A stretch of 64,000 nt of DNA. Origin: Eledone cirrhosa (taxonomy: Eukaryota > Mollusca > Cephalopoda > Octopoda > Eledonidae). The stretch lies in assembly GCA_964016885.1 (NCBI GenBank), contig OZ024741.1:32828177-32892176 (forward strand), read 5' to 3'. This document shows, one piece after another, positions 41,607 to 55,500 of this stretch. The translations under genes were made by a program, and so were the position numbers. Below the pieces are notes generated by a model, which ran no database searches, was not told the origin of the DNA, and saw nothing but the letters and a program-made list of their open reading frames with translations. The number at the start of each line of letters is the position of its first letter. The stretch's first letter is position 1.

Positions 41607-44600
41607 ATGTGTCTTACAGTATATATGTGTCTTATAGTATATATATGTGTCTTACAGTATCTATGTGTCTTACAGTATATATGTGTCTTACAGTATATAT
41701 ATGTGTCTTACAGTATATATGTGTCTTACAGTATATATGTGTCTTACAGTATATATATGTGTCTTACAGTATATATGTGTCTTACAGTATATATGTGTCT
41801 TACAGTATCTATGTGTCTTACAGTATCTATGTGTCTTACAGTATATATATGTGTTTACAGTATCTATGTGTCTTACAGTATATATGTGTCTTACAGTATA
41901 TATGTGTCTTACAGTATATATATGTGTCTTACAGTATATATGTGTCTTACAGTATATATATGTGTCTTACAGTATAGATGTGTCTTACAGTATATATGTG
42001 TCTTACAGTATATATATGTGTCTTACAGTATCTATGTGTCTTACAGTATATATGTGTCTTACAGTATATATATGTGTCTTACAGTATATATGTGTCTTAC
42101 AGTATATATGTGTCTTACAGTATATATATGTGTCTTACAGTATCTATGTGTCTTACAGTATGCATGTGTCTTACAGTATATATGTGTCTTACAGTATATA
42201 TGTGTCTTACGGTATATATGTGTCTTACAGTATATCTATGTGTCTTACACTATATATGTGTCTTACAGTATATATATGTGTCTTACAGTATATATGTGTC
42301 TTACAGTATATATGTGTCTTACAGTATATATATGTGTCTTACAGTATATATGTGTCTTACAGTATATATGTGTCTTACAGTATATCTGTGTCTTACAGTA
42401 TATATGTGTCTTACAGTATATATATGTGTCTTACAATATATATGTGTCTTACAGTATATATGTGTCTTACAGTATATCTATGTGTCTTACAGTATATATG
42501 TGTCTTACAGTATATATATGTGTCTTACAGTATATATGTGTCTTACAGTATATATGTGTCTTACAGTATATATGTGTCTTACAGTATATATGTGTCTTAC
42601 AGTATATATCTGTCTTACAGTATATATGTGTCTTACAGTATATATGTGTCTTACAGTATATATGTGTCTTACAATATATATGTGTCTTACAGTATATATG
42701 TGTCTTACAGTATATATGTGGGTTACAGTATATATGTGTCTTACAGTATATATGTGTCTTACAGTATATATATGTGTCTTACAGTATCTATGTGTCTTAC
42801 AGTATCTACGTGTCTTACAGTATATATATGTGTCTTACAGTATCTATGTGTCTTACAGTATATATGTGTCTTACCGTATATATGTGTCTTACAGTATATA
42901 TATGTGTCTTACAGTATATATGTGTCTTACAGTATATATATGTGTCTTACAGTATAGATGTGCCTTACAGTATATATGTGTCTTACAGTATATATATGTG
43001 TCTTACAGTATCTATGTGTCTTACAGTATATATGTGTCTTACAGTATATATATGTGTCTTACAGTATATATGTGTCTTACAGTATATATGTGTATTACAG
43101 TATATATATGTGTCTTACAGTATCTATGTGTCTTACAGTATGTATGTGTCTTACAGTATATATGTGTCTTGCAGTATATATGTGTCTTACGGTATATATG
43201 TGTCTTACAGTATATCTATGTGTCTTACAGTATATATGTGTCTTACAGTATATATGTGTCTTACAGTATATATATGTGTCTTACAGTATATATGTGTCTT
43301 ACAGTATATATGTCTTACAGTATCTATGTGTCTTACAGTATATATGTGTCTTACAGTATATATGTGTCTTACAGTATATATATGTGTCTTACAGTATATA
43401 TGTGTCTTACAGTATATATATGTGTCTTACAGTATATATGTGTCTTACAGTATATATGTGTCTTACAATATATATGTGTCTTACAGTATATATGTGTCTT
43501 ACAGTTTATATGTGTCTTACAGTATATATATATGTGTCTTACAGTATATATGTGTCTTACAGTATATATATGTGTCTTACAGTATATATGTGTCTTACAG
43601 TATATATGTGTCTTACAATATATATGTGTCTTACAGTATATATGTGTCTTACAGTATATATGTGTCTTACAATATATATGTGTCTTACAGTATATATGTG
43701 TCTTACAGTATATATGTGTCTTACAGTATATATGTGTCTTACAATATATATGTTTCTTACAGTATATATGTGTCTTACAGTATATATGTGTCTTACAGTA
43801 TATATGTGTCTTACAGTATATATGTGTCTTACAGTATATATATGTGTCTTACAGTATATATGTGTCTTACAGTATATAAGTGTGTCTTACAGTATATATG
43901 TTTCTTACAGTATATATATGTGTATTACAGTATCTATGTGTCTTACAGTATCTATGTGTCTTACAGTATATATATGTGTCTTACAGTATCTATGTGTCTT
44001 ACAGTATATATGTGTCTTACAGTATATATGTGTCTTACAGTATATATGTGTCTTACAGTATATATGTGTCTTACAGTATATATATGTGTCTTACAGTATA
44101 TATGTGTCATACAGTATATATATGTGTCTTACAGTATAGATGTGTCTTACAGTATATATGTGTCTTACAATATATATATGTGTCTTACAGTATCTATGTG
44201 TCTTACAGTATATATGTGTCTTACAGTATATATATGTGTCTTACAGTATATATGTGTCTTACAGTATATATGTGTCTTACAGTATATATATGTCTCTTAC
44301 AGTATCTATGTGTCTTACAGTATGTATGTGTCTTACAGTATATATGTGTCTTACAGTATATATGTGTCTTACGGTATATATGTGTCTTACAGTATATCTA
44401 TGTGTCTTACAGTATATATGTGTCTTACAGTATATATATGTGTCTTACAGTATATATGTGTCTTACAGTATATATGTGTGTTACAGTATATATATGTGTC
44501 TTACAGTATATATGTGTCTTACAGTATATCTATGTGTCTTACAGTATATATGTGTCTTACAGTATATATATGTGTCTTACAGTATATATGTGTCTTACAG

Positions 44601-45065
44601 TATATATATGTGTCTTACAGTATATATGTGTCTTACAGTATATATGTGTCTTACAGTATATATGTGTCTTACAGTATACATGTGTCTTACAGTATATATC
44701 TGTCTTACAGTATATATGTGTCTTACAGTATATATGTGTCTTACAGTATATATGTGTCTTACAATATATATGTGTCTTACAGTATATATGTGTCTTACAG
44801 TATATATGTGTCTTACAGTATATATGTGTCTTACAGTATATATGTGTCTTACAGTATATATGTGTCTTACAGTATATATATGTGTCTTACAGTATCTATG
44901 TGTCTTACAGTATCTATGTGTCTTACAGTATATATATGTGTCTTACAGTATCTATGTGTCTTACAGTATATATGTGTCTTACAGTATATATGTGTCTTAC
45001 AGTATATATATGTGTCTTACAGTATATATGTGTCTTACAGTATATATATGTGTCTTACAGTATAG
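41607..45065 (+). repeat. A-type HOR copy, full length (3459 bp)
   Basis: Spacings 371, 980, 1182 and 926. It carries the same five diagnostic variants as the copy 4715 bp upstream: GGGTTAC near 42720, CAGTTTATATG near 43504, TATAAGTGTG near 43877, and GTGTATTAC near 43091 and 43922. The two are therefore very recent duplicates. Confidence 0.87.
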
Positions 45066-46230
45066 ATGTGTCTTACAGTATATATGTGTCTTACAGTATA
45101 TATATGTGTCTTACAGTATCTATGTGTCTTACAGTATATATGTGTCTTACAGTATATATATGTGTCTTACAGTATATATGTGTCTTACAGTATATATGTG
45201 TCTTACAGTATATATATGTGTCTTACAGTATCTATGTGTCTTACAGTATGTATGTGTCTTACAGTATATATGTGTCTTACAGTATATATGTGTCTTACGG
45301 TATATATGTGTCTTACAGTATATCTATGTGTCTTATAGTATATATGTGTCTTACAGTATATATGTGTCTTACAGTATATATATGTGTCTTACAGTATATA
45401 TGTGTCTTACAGTATATATGTCTTACAGTATCTATGTGTCTTACAGTATATATGTGTCTTAGAGTATATATGTGTCTTACAGTATATATATGTGTCTTAC
45501 AGTATATATGTGTCTTACAGTATATATATATGTGTCTTACAGTATATATGTGTCTTACAGTATATATGTGTCTTATAATATATATGTGTCTTACAGTATA
45601 TATGTGTCTTACAGTATATATGTGTCTTACAGTATATATATATGTGTCTTACAGTATATATGTGTCTTACAGTATATATGTGTCTTACAGTATATCTATG
45701 TGTCTTACAGTATATATGTGTCTTACAGTATATATATTTGTCTTACAATATATATGTGTCTTTCAGTATATATGTGTCTTACAGTATATCTATGTGTCTT
45801 ACAGTATATATGTGTCTTACAGTATATATATGTGTCTTACAGTATATATGTGTCTTACAGTATATATGTGTCTTACAGTATATATCTGTCTTACAGTATA
45901 TATTTGTCTTACAGTATATATGTGTCTTACAGTATATATGTGTCTTACAATATATATGTGTCTTACAGTATATATGTGTCTTACAGTATATATGTGTCTT
46001 ACAGTATATATGTGTCTTACAGTATATATGTGTCTTACAGTATATATGTGTCTTACAGTATCTATGTGTCTTACAGTATCTATGTGTCTTACAGTATATA
46101 TATGTGTTTACAGTATCTATGTGTCTTACAGTATATATGTGTCTTACAGTATATATGTGTCTTACAGTATATATATGTGTCTTACAGTATATATGTGTCT
46201 TACAGTATATATATGTGTCTTACAGTATAG
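45066..46230 (+). repeat. 1165-bp A-type segment, copy 1 of a 3235-bp spaced direct repeat
   Basis: Between TAG landmarks at 45065 and 46230. The same 1165-bp interval recurs at 48301-49465, 3235 bp downstream. Shared marks are CTTAGAG (45470 and 48695), CTTATAATATAT (45575 and 48810) and TATATATTTGTC (45735 and 48970). It differs from the second copy by CTTATAG near 45333 and CTTTCAG near 45768. Confidence 0.8.
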
Positions 46231-48300
46231 ATGTGTCTTACAGTATATATGTGTCTTACAGTATATATATGTGTCTTACAGTATCTATGTGTCTTACAGT
46301 ATATATGTGTCTTACAGTATATATATGTGTCTTACAGTATATATGTGTCTTACAGTATATATGTGTCTTACAGTATATATATGTGTCTTACAGTATCTAT
46401 GTGTCTTACAGTATGTATGTGTCTTACAGTATATATGTGTCTTGCAGTATATATGTGTCTTACGGTATATATGTGTCTTACAGTATATCTATGTGTCTTA
46501 CAGTATATATGTGTCTTACAGTATATATGTGTCTTACAGTATATATATGTGTCTTACAGTATATATGTGTCTTACAGTATATATGTCTTACAGTATCTAT
46601 GTGTCTTACAGTATATATGTGTCTTACAGTATATATGTGTCTTACAGTATATATATGTGTCTTACAGTATATATGTGTCTTACAGTATATATATGTGTCT
46701 TACAGTATATATGTGTCTTACAGTATATATGTGTCTTACAATATATATGTGTCTTACAGTATATATGTGTCTTACAGTATATATGTGTCTTACAGTATAT
46801 ATATATGTGTCTTACAGTATATATGTGTCTTACAGTATATATATGTGTCTTACAGTATATATGTGTCTTACAGTATATATGTGTCTTACAATATATATGT
46901 GTCTTACAGTATATATGTGTCTTACAGTATATATGTGTCTTACAATATATATGTGTCTTACAGTATATATGTGTCTTACAGTATATATGTGTCTTACAGT
47001 ATATATGTGTCTTACAATATATATGTTTCTTACAGTATATATGTGTCTTACAGTATATATGTGTCTTACAGTATATATGTGTCTTACAGTATATATGTGT
47101 CTTACAGTATATATATGTGTCTTACAGTATATATGTGTCTTACAGTATATATGTGTGTCTTACAGTATATATGTTTCTTACAGTATATATATGTGTCTTA
47201 CAGTATCTATGTGTCTTACAGTATCTATGTGTCTTACAGTATATATATGTGTCTTACAGTATCTATGTGTCTTACAGTATATATGTGTCTTACAGTATAT
47301 ATGTGTCTTACAGTATATATGTGTCTTACAGTATATATGTGTCTTACAGTATATATATGTGTCTTACAGTATATATGTGTCTTACAGTATATATGTGTCT
47401 TACAGTATATATCTGTCTTACAGTATCTATGTGTCTTACAGTATATATGTGTCTTACAGTATATATATGTGTCTTACAGTATATATGTGTCTTACAGTAT
47501 ATATGTGTCTTACAGTATATATATGTCTCTTACAGTATCTATGTGTCTTACAGTATGTATGTGTCTTACAGTATATATGTGTCTTACAGTATATATGTGT
47601 CTTACGGTATATATGTGTCTTACAGTATATCTATGTGTCTTACAGTATATATGTGTCTTACAGTATATATATGTGTCTTACAGTATATATGTGTCTTACA
47701 GTATATATGTGTGTTACAGTATATATATGTGTCTTACAGTATATATGTGTCTTACAGTATATCTATGTGTCTTACAGTATATATGTGTCTTACAGTATAT
47801 ATATGTGTCTTACAGTATATATGTGTCTTACAGTATATATATGTGTCTTACAGTATATATGTGTCTTACAGTATATATGTGTCTTACAGTATATATGTGT
47901 CTTACAGTATACATGTGTCTTACAGTATATATCTGTCTTACAGTATATATGTGTCTTACAGTATATATGTGTCTTACAGTATATATGTGTCTTACAATAT
48001 ATATGTGTCTTACAGTATATATGTGTCTTACAGTATATATGTGTCTTACAGTATATATGTGTCTTACAGTATATATGTGTCTTACAGTATATATGTGTCT
48101 TACAGTATATATATGTGTCTTACAGTATCTATGTGTCTTACAGTATCTATGTGTCTTACAGTATATATATGTGTCTTACAGTATCTATGTGTCTTACAGT
48201 ATATATGTGTCTTACAGTATATATGTGTCTTACAGTATATATATGTGTCTTACAGTATATATGTGTCTTACAGTATATATATATGTGTCTTACAGTATAG
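46231..48300 (+). repeat. A-type segment of rearranged HOR (2070 bp)
   Basis: Opens like the CTTGCAG-bearing 1182 block, then joins near 47.40 kb to an ATATCTGTC unit and the start of the 1016/926-type block. A 22-mer lies near 46798 and another just before the closing landmark at 48300. It is best read as two HOR pieces joined by deletion. Confidence 0.7.
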
Positions 48301-48599
48301 ATGTGTCTTACAGTATATATGTGTCTTACAGTATATATATGTGTCTTACAGTATCTATGTGTCTTACAGTATATATGTGTCTTACAGTATATATATGTGT
48401 CTTACAGTATATATGTGTCTTACAGTATATATGTGTCTTACAGTATATATATGTGTCTTACAGTATCTATGTGTCTTACAGTATGTATGTGTCTTACAGT
48501 ATATATGTGTCTTACAGTATATATGTGTCTTACGGTATATATGTGTCTTACAGTATATCTATGTGTCTTACAGTATATATGTGTCTTACAGTATATATG

Positions 48600-51500
48600 T
48601 GTCTTACAGTATATATATGTGTCTTACAGTATATATGTGTCTTACAGTATATATGTCTTACAGTATCTATGTGTCTTACAGTATATATGTGTCTTAGAGT
48701 ATATATGTGTCTTACAGTATATATATGTGTCTTACAGTATATATGTGTCTTACAGTATATATATATGTGTCTTACAGTATATATGTGTCTTACAGTATAT
48801 ATGTGTCTTATAATATATATGTGTCTTACAGTATATATGTGTCTTACAGTATATATGTGTCTTACAGTATATATATATGTGTCTTACAGTATATATGTGT
48901 CTTACAGTATATATGTGTCTTACAGTATATCTATGTGTCTTACAGTATATATGTGTCTTACAGTATATATATTTGTCTTACAATATATATGTGTCTTACA
49001 GTATATATGTGTCTTACAGTATATCTATGTGTCTTACAGTATATATGTGTCTTACAGTATATATATGTGTCTTACAGTATATATGTGTCTTACAGTATAT
49101 ATGTGTCTTACAGTATATATCTGTCTTACAGTATATATTTGTCTTACAGTATATATGTGTCTTACAGTATATATGTGTCTTACAATATATATGTGTCTTA
49201 CAGTATATATGTGTCTTACAGTATATATGTGTCTTACAGTATATATGTGTCTTACAGTATATATGTGTCTTACAGTATATATGTGTCTTACAGTATCTAT
49301 GTGTCTTACAGTATCTATGTGTCTTACAGTATATATATGTGTTTACAGTATCTATGTGTCTTACAGTATATATGTGTCTTACAGTATATATGTGTCTTAC
49401 AGTATATATATGTGTCTTACAGTATATATGTGTCTTACAGTATATATATGTGTCTTACAGTATAGATGTGTCTTACAGTATATATGTGTCTTACAGTATA
49501 TATATGTGTCTTACAGTATCTATGTGTCTTACAGTATATATGTGTCTTACAGTATATATATGTGTCTTACAGTATATATGTGTCTTACAGTATATATGTG
49601 TCTTACAGTATATATATGTGTCTTACAGTATCTATGTGTCTTACAGTATGTATGTGTCTTACAGTATATATGTGTCTTACAGTATATATGTGTCTTACGG
49701 TATATATGTGTCTTACAGTATATCTATGTGTCGTACACTATATATGTGTCTTACAGTATATATATGTGTCTTACAGTATATATGTGTCTTACAGTATATA
49801 TGTGTCTTACAGTATATATATGTGTCTTACAGTATATATGTGTCTTACAGTATATATGTGTCTTACAGTATATCTATGTGTCTTACAGTATATATGTGTC
49901 TTACAGTATATATATGTGTCTTACAATATATATGTGTCTTACAGTATATATGTGTCTTACAGTATATCTATGTGTCTTACAGTATATATGTGTCTTACAG
50001 TATATATATGTGTCTTACAGTATATATGTGTCTTACAGTATATATGTGTCTTACAGTATATATGTGTCTTACAGTATATATGTGTCTTACAGTATATATC
50101 TGTCTTACAGTATCTATGTGTCTTACAGTATCTACGTGTCTTACAGTATATATATGTGTCTTACAGTATCTATGTGTCTTACAGTATATATGTGTCTTAC
50201 CGTATATATGTGTCTTACAGTATATATATGTGTCTTACAGTATATATGTGTCTTACAGTATATATATGTGTCTTACAGTATAGATGTGCCTTACAGTATA
50301 TATGTGTCTTACAGTATATATATGTGTCTTACAGTATCTATGTGTCTTACAGTATATATGTGTCTTACAGTATATATATGTGTCTTACAGTATCTATGTG
50401 TCTTACAGTATGTATGTGTCTTACAGTATATATGTGTCTTGCAGTATATATGTGTCTTACGGTATATATGTGTCTTACAGTATATCTATGTGTCTTACAG
50501 TATATATGTGTCTTACAGTATATATGTGTCTTACAGTATATATATGTGTCTTACAGTATATATGTGTCTTACAGTATATATGTCTTACAGTATCTATGTG
50601 TCTTACAGTATATATGTGTCTTAGAGTATATATGTGTCTTACAGTATATATATGTGTCTTACAGTATATATGTGTCTTACAGTATATATATATGTGTCTT
50701 ACAGTATATATGTGTCTTACAGTATATATGTGTCTTATAATATATATGTGTCTTACAGTATATATGTGTCTTACAGTATATATGTGTCTTACAGTATATA
50801 TATATGTGTCTTACAGTATATATGTGTCTTACAGTATATATGTGTCTTACAGTATATCTATGTGTCTTACAGTATATATGTGTCTTACAGTATATATATT
50901 TGTCTTACAATATATATGTGTCTTACAGTATATATGTGTCTTACAGTATATCTATGTGTCTTACAGTATATATGTGTCTTACAGTATATATATGTGTCTT
51001 ACAGTATATATGTGTCTTACAGTATATATGTGTCTTACAGTATATATCTGTCTTACAGTATATATTTGTCTTACAGTATATATGTGTCTTACAGTATATA
51101 TGTGTCTTACAATATATATGTGTCTTACAGTATATATGTGTCTTACAGTATATATGTGTCTTACAGTATATATGTGTCTTACAGTATATATGTGTCTTAC
51201 AGTATATATGTGTCTTACAGTATCTATGTGTCTTACAGTATCTATGTGTCTTACAGTATATATATGTGTTTACAGTATCTATGTGTCTTACGGTATATAT
51301 GTGTCTTACAGTATATATGTGTCTTACAGTATATATATGTGTCTTACAGTATATATGTGTCTTACAGTATATATATGTGTCTTACAGTATAGATGTGTCT
51401 TACAGTATATATGTGTCTTACAGTATATATATGTGTCTTACAGTATCTATGTGTCTTACAGTATATATGTGTCTTACAGTATATATATGTGTCTTACAGT

Positions 51501-52530
51501 ATATATGTGTCTTACAGTATATATGTGTCTTACAGTATATATATGTGTCTTACAGTATCTATGTGTCTTACAGTATGTATGTGTCTTACAGTATATATGT
51601 GTCTTACAGTATATATGTGTCTTACGGTATATATGTGTCTTACAGTATATCTATGTGTCGTACACTATATATGTGTCTTACAGTATATATATGTGTCTTA
51701 CAGTATATATGTGTCTTACAGTATATATGTGTCTTACAGTATATATATGTGTCTTACAGTATATATGTGTCTTACAGTATATATGTGTCTTACAGTATAT
51801 CTATGTGTCTTACAGTATATATGTGTCTTACAGTATATATATGTGTCTTACAATATATATGTGTCTTACAGTATATATGTGTCTTACAGTATATCTATGT
51901 GTCTTACAGTATATATGTGTCTTACAGTATATATATGTGTCTTACAGTATATATGTGTCTTACAGTATATATGTGTCTTACAGTATATATGTGTCTTACA
52001 GTATATATGTGTCTTACAGTATATATCTGTCTTACAGTATCTATGTGTCTTACAGTATCTACGTGTCTTACAGTATATATATGTGTCTTACAGTATCTAT
52101 GTGTCTTACAGTATATATGTGTCTTACCGTATATATGTGTCTTACAGTATATATATGTGTCTTACAGTATATATGTGTCTTACAGTATATATATGTGTCT
52201 TACAGTATAGATGTGCCTTACAGTATATATGTGTCTTACAGTATATATATGTGTCTTACAGTATCTATGTGTCTTACAGTATATATGTGTCTTACAGTAT
52301 ATATATGTGTCTTACAGTATCTATGTGTCTTACAGTATGTATGTGTCTTACAGTATATATGTGTCTTGCAGTATATATGTGTCTTACGGTATATATGTGT
52401 CTTACAGTATATCTATGTGTCTTACAGTATATATGTGTCTTACAGTATATATGTGTCTTACAGTATATATATGTGTCTTACAGTATATATGTGTCTTACA
52501 GTATATATGTCTTACAGTATCTATGTGTCT
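48600..52530 (+). repeat. 1927-bp tandem duplication (two copies)
   Basis: Landmark pairs 48707/50634, 48877/50804, 49466/51393 and 50284/52211 are all exactly 1927 bp apart, and the 252-codon and 468-codon translations inside are the same or nearly so. The private variant GTGTCGTACACTATATATG occurs in both (49732 and 51659). Boundaries are approximate: upstream identity fails between 48.51 and 48.6 kb (CTTACAG versus CTTGCAG) and downstream at about 52.55 kb (CTTACAG where the earlier copy has CTTAGAG). Confidence 0.85.
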
Positions 52531-55500
52531 TACAGTATATATGTGTCTTACAGTATATATGTGTCTTACAGTATATATATATGTGTCTTACAGTATAAAT
52601 GTGTCTTACAGTATATATATGTGTCTTACAGTATATATGTGTCTTACAGTATATATGTGTCTTACAATATATATGTGTCTTACAGTATATATGTGTCTTA
52701 CAGTATATATGTGTCTTACAGTATATATATATGTGTCTTACAGTATATATGTGTCTTACAGTATATATATATGTGTCTTACAGTATATATGTGTCTTACA
52801 GTATATATGTGTCTTACAATATATATGTGTCTTACAGTATATATGTGTCTTACAGTATATATGTGTCTTACAATATATATGTGTCTTACAGTATATATGT
52901 GTCTTACAGTATATATGTGTCTTACAGTATATATGTGTCTTACAATATATATGTTTCTTACAGTATATATGTGTCTTACAGTATATATGTGTCTTACAGT
53001 ATATATGTGTCTTACAGTATATATGTGTCTTACAGTATATATATGTGTCTTACAGTATATATGTGTCTTACAGTATATATGTGTGTCTTACAGTATATAT
53101 GTGTCTTACAGTATATATATGTGTCTTACAGTATCTATGTGTCTTACAGTATCTATGTGTCTTACAGTATATATATGTGTCTTACAGTATCTATGTGTCT
53201 TACAGTATATATGTGTCTTACAGTATATATGTGTCTTACAGTATATATATGTGTCTTACAGTATATATGTGTCTTACAGTATATATATGTGTCTTACAGT
53301 ATAGATGTGTCTTACAGTATATATGTGTCTTACAATATATATATGTGTCTTACAGTATCTATGTGTCTTACAGTATATATGTGTCTTACAGTATATATAT
53401 GTGTCTTACAGTATATATGTGTCTTACAGTATATATGTGTCTTACAGTATATATATGTCTCTTACAGTATCTATGTGTCTTACAGTATGTATGTGTCTTA
53501 CAGTATATATGTGTCTTACAGTATATATGTGTCTTACGGTATATATGTGTCTTACAGTATATATATGTGTCTTACAGTATATATGTGTCTTACAGTATAT
53601 ATATGTGTCTTACAGTATATATGTGTCTTACAGTATATATGTGTGTTACAGTATATATATGTGTCTTACAGTATATATGTGTCTTACAGTATATCTATGT
53701 GTCTTACAGTATATATGTGTCTTACAGTATATATATGTGTCTTACAGTATATATGTGTCTTACAGTATATATGTGTCTTACAGTATATCTATGTGTCTTA
53801 CAGTATATATGTGTCTTACAGTATATATATGTGTCTTACAGTATATATGTGTCTTACAGTATATATGTGTCTTACAGTATATATGTGTCTTACAGTATAC
53901 ATGTGTCTTACAGTATATATCTGTCTTACAGTATATATGTGTCTTACAGTATATATGTGTCTTACAGTATATATGTGTCTTACAATATATATGTGTCTTA
54001 CAGTATATATGTGTCTTACAGTATATATGTGTCTTACAGTATATATGTGTCTTACAGTATATATGTGTCTTACAGTATATATGTGTCTTACAGTATATAT
54101 ATGTGTCTTACAGTATCTATGTGTCTTACAGTATCTATGTGTCTTACAGTATATATATGTGTCTTACAGTATCTATGTGTCTTACAGTATATATTTGTCT
54201 TAGAGTATATATGTGTCTTACAGTATATATATGTGTCTTACAGTATATATGTGTCTTACAGTATATATATGTGTCTTACAGTATAGATGTGTCTTACACT
54301 ATATATGTGTCTTACAGTATATATATGTGTCTTACAGTATCTATGTGTCTTACAGTATATATGTGTCTTACAGTATATATATGTGTCTTACAGTATATAT
54401 GTGTCTTACAGTATATATGTGTCTTACAGTATATATATGTGTCTTACAGTATCTATGTGTCTTACAGTATGTATGTGTCTTACAGTATATATGTGTCTTA
54501 CAGTATATATGTGTCTTACGGTATATATGTGTCTTACAGTATATCTATGTGTCTTACAGTATATATGTGTCTTACAGTATATATGTGTCTTACAGTATAT
54601 ATATGTGTCTTACAGTATATATGTGTCTTACAGTATATATGTCTTACAGTATCTATGTGTCTTACAGTATATATGTGTCTTAGAGTATATATGTGTCTTA
54701 CAGTATATATATGTGTCTTACAGTATATATGTGTCTTACAGTATATATATATGTGTCTTACAGTATATATGTGTCTTACAGTATATATGTGTCTTACAAT
54801 ATATATGTGTCTTACAGTATATATGTGTCTTACAGTATATATGTGTCTTACAGTATATATATATGTGTCTTACAGTATATATGTGTCTTACAGTATATAT
54901 GTGTCTTACAGTATATCTATGTGTCTTACAGTATATATGTGTCTTACAGTATATATATGTGTCTTACAATATATATGTGTCTTACAGTATATATGTGTCT
55001 TACAGTATATCTATGTGTCTTACAGTATATATGTGTCTTACAGTATATATATGTGTCTTACAGTATATATGTGTCTTACAGTATATATGTGTCTTACAGT
55101 ATATATGTGTCTTACAGTATATATCTGTCTTACAGTATATATGTGTCTTACAGTATATATGTGTCTTACAGTATATATGTGTCTTACAATATATATGTGT
55201 CTTACAGTATATATGTGTCTTACAGTATATATGTGTCTTACAGTATATATGTGTCTTACAGTATATATGTGTCTTACAGTATATATGTGTCTTACAGTAT
55301 ATATATGTGTCTTACAGTATCTATGTGTCTTACAGTATCTACGTGTCTTACAGTATATATATGTGTCTTACAGTATCTATGTGTCTTACAGTATATATGT
55401 GTCTTACCGTATATATGTGTCTTACAGTATATATATATGTCTTACAGTATATATGTGTCTTACAGTATATATATGTGTCTTACAGTATAGATGTGCCTTA

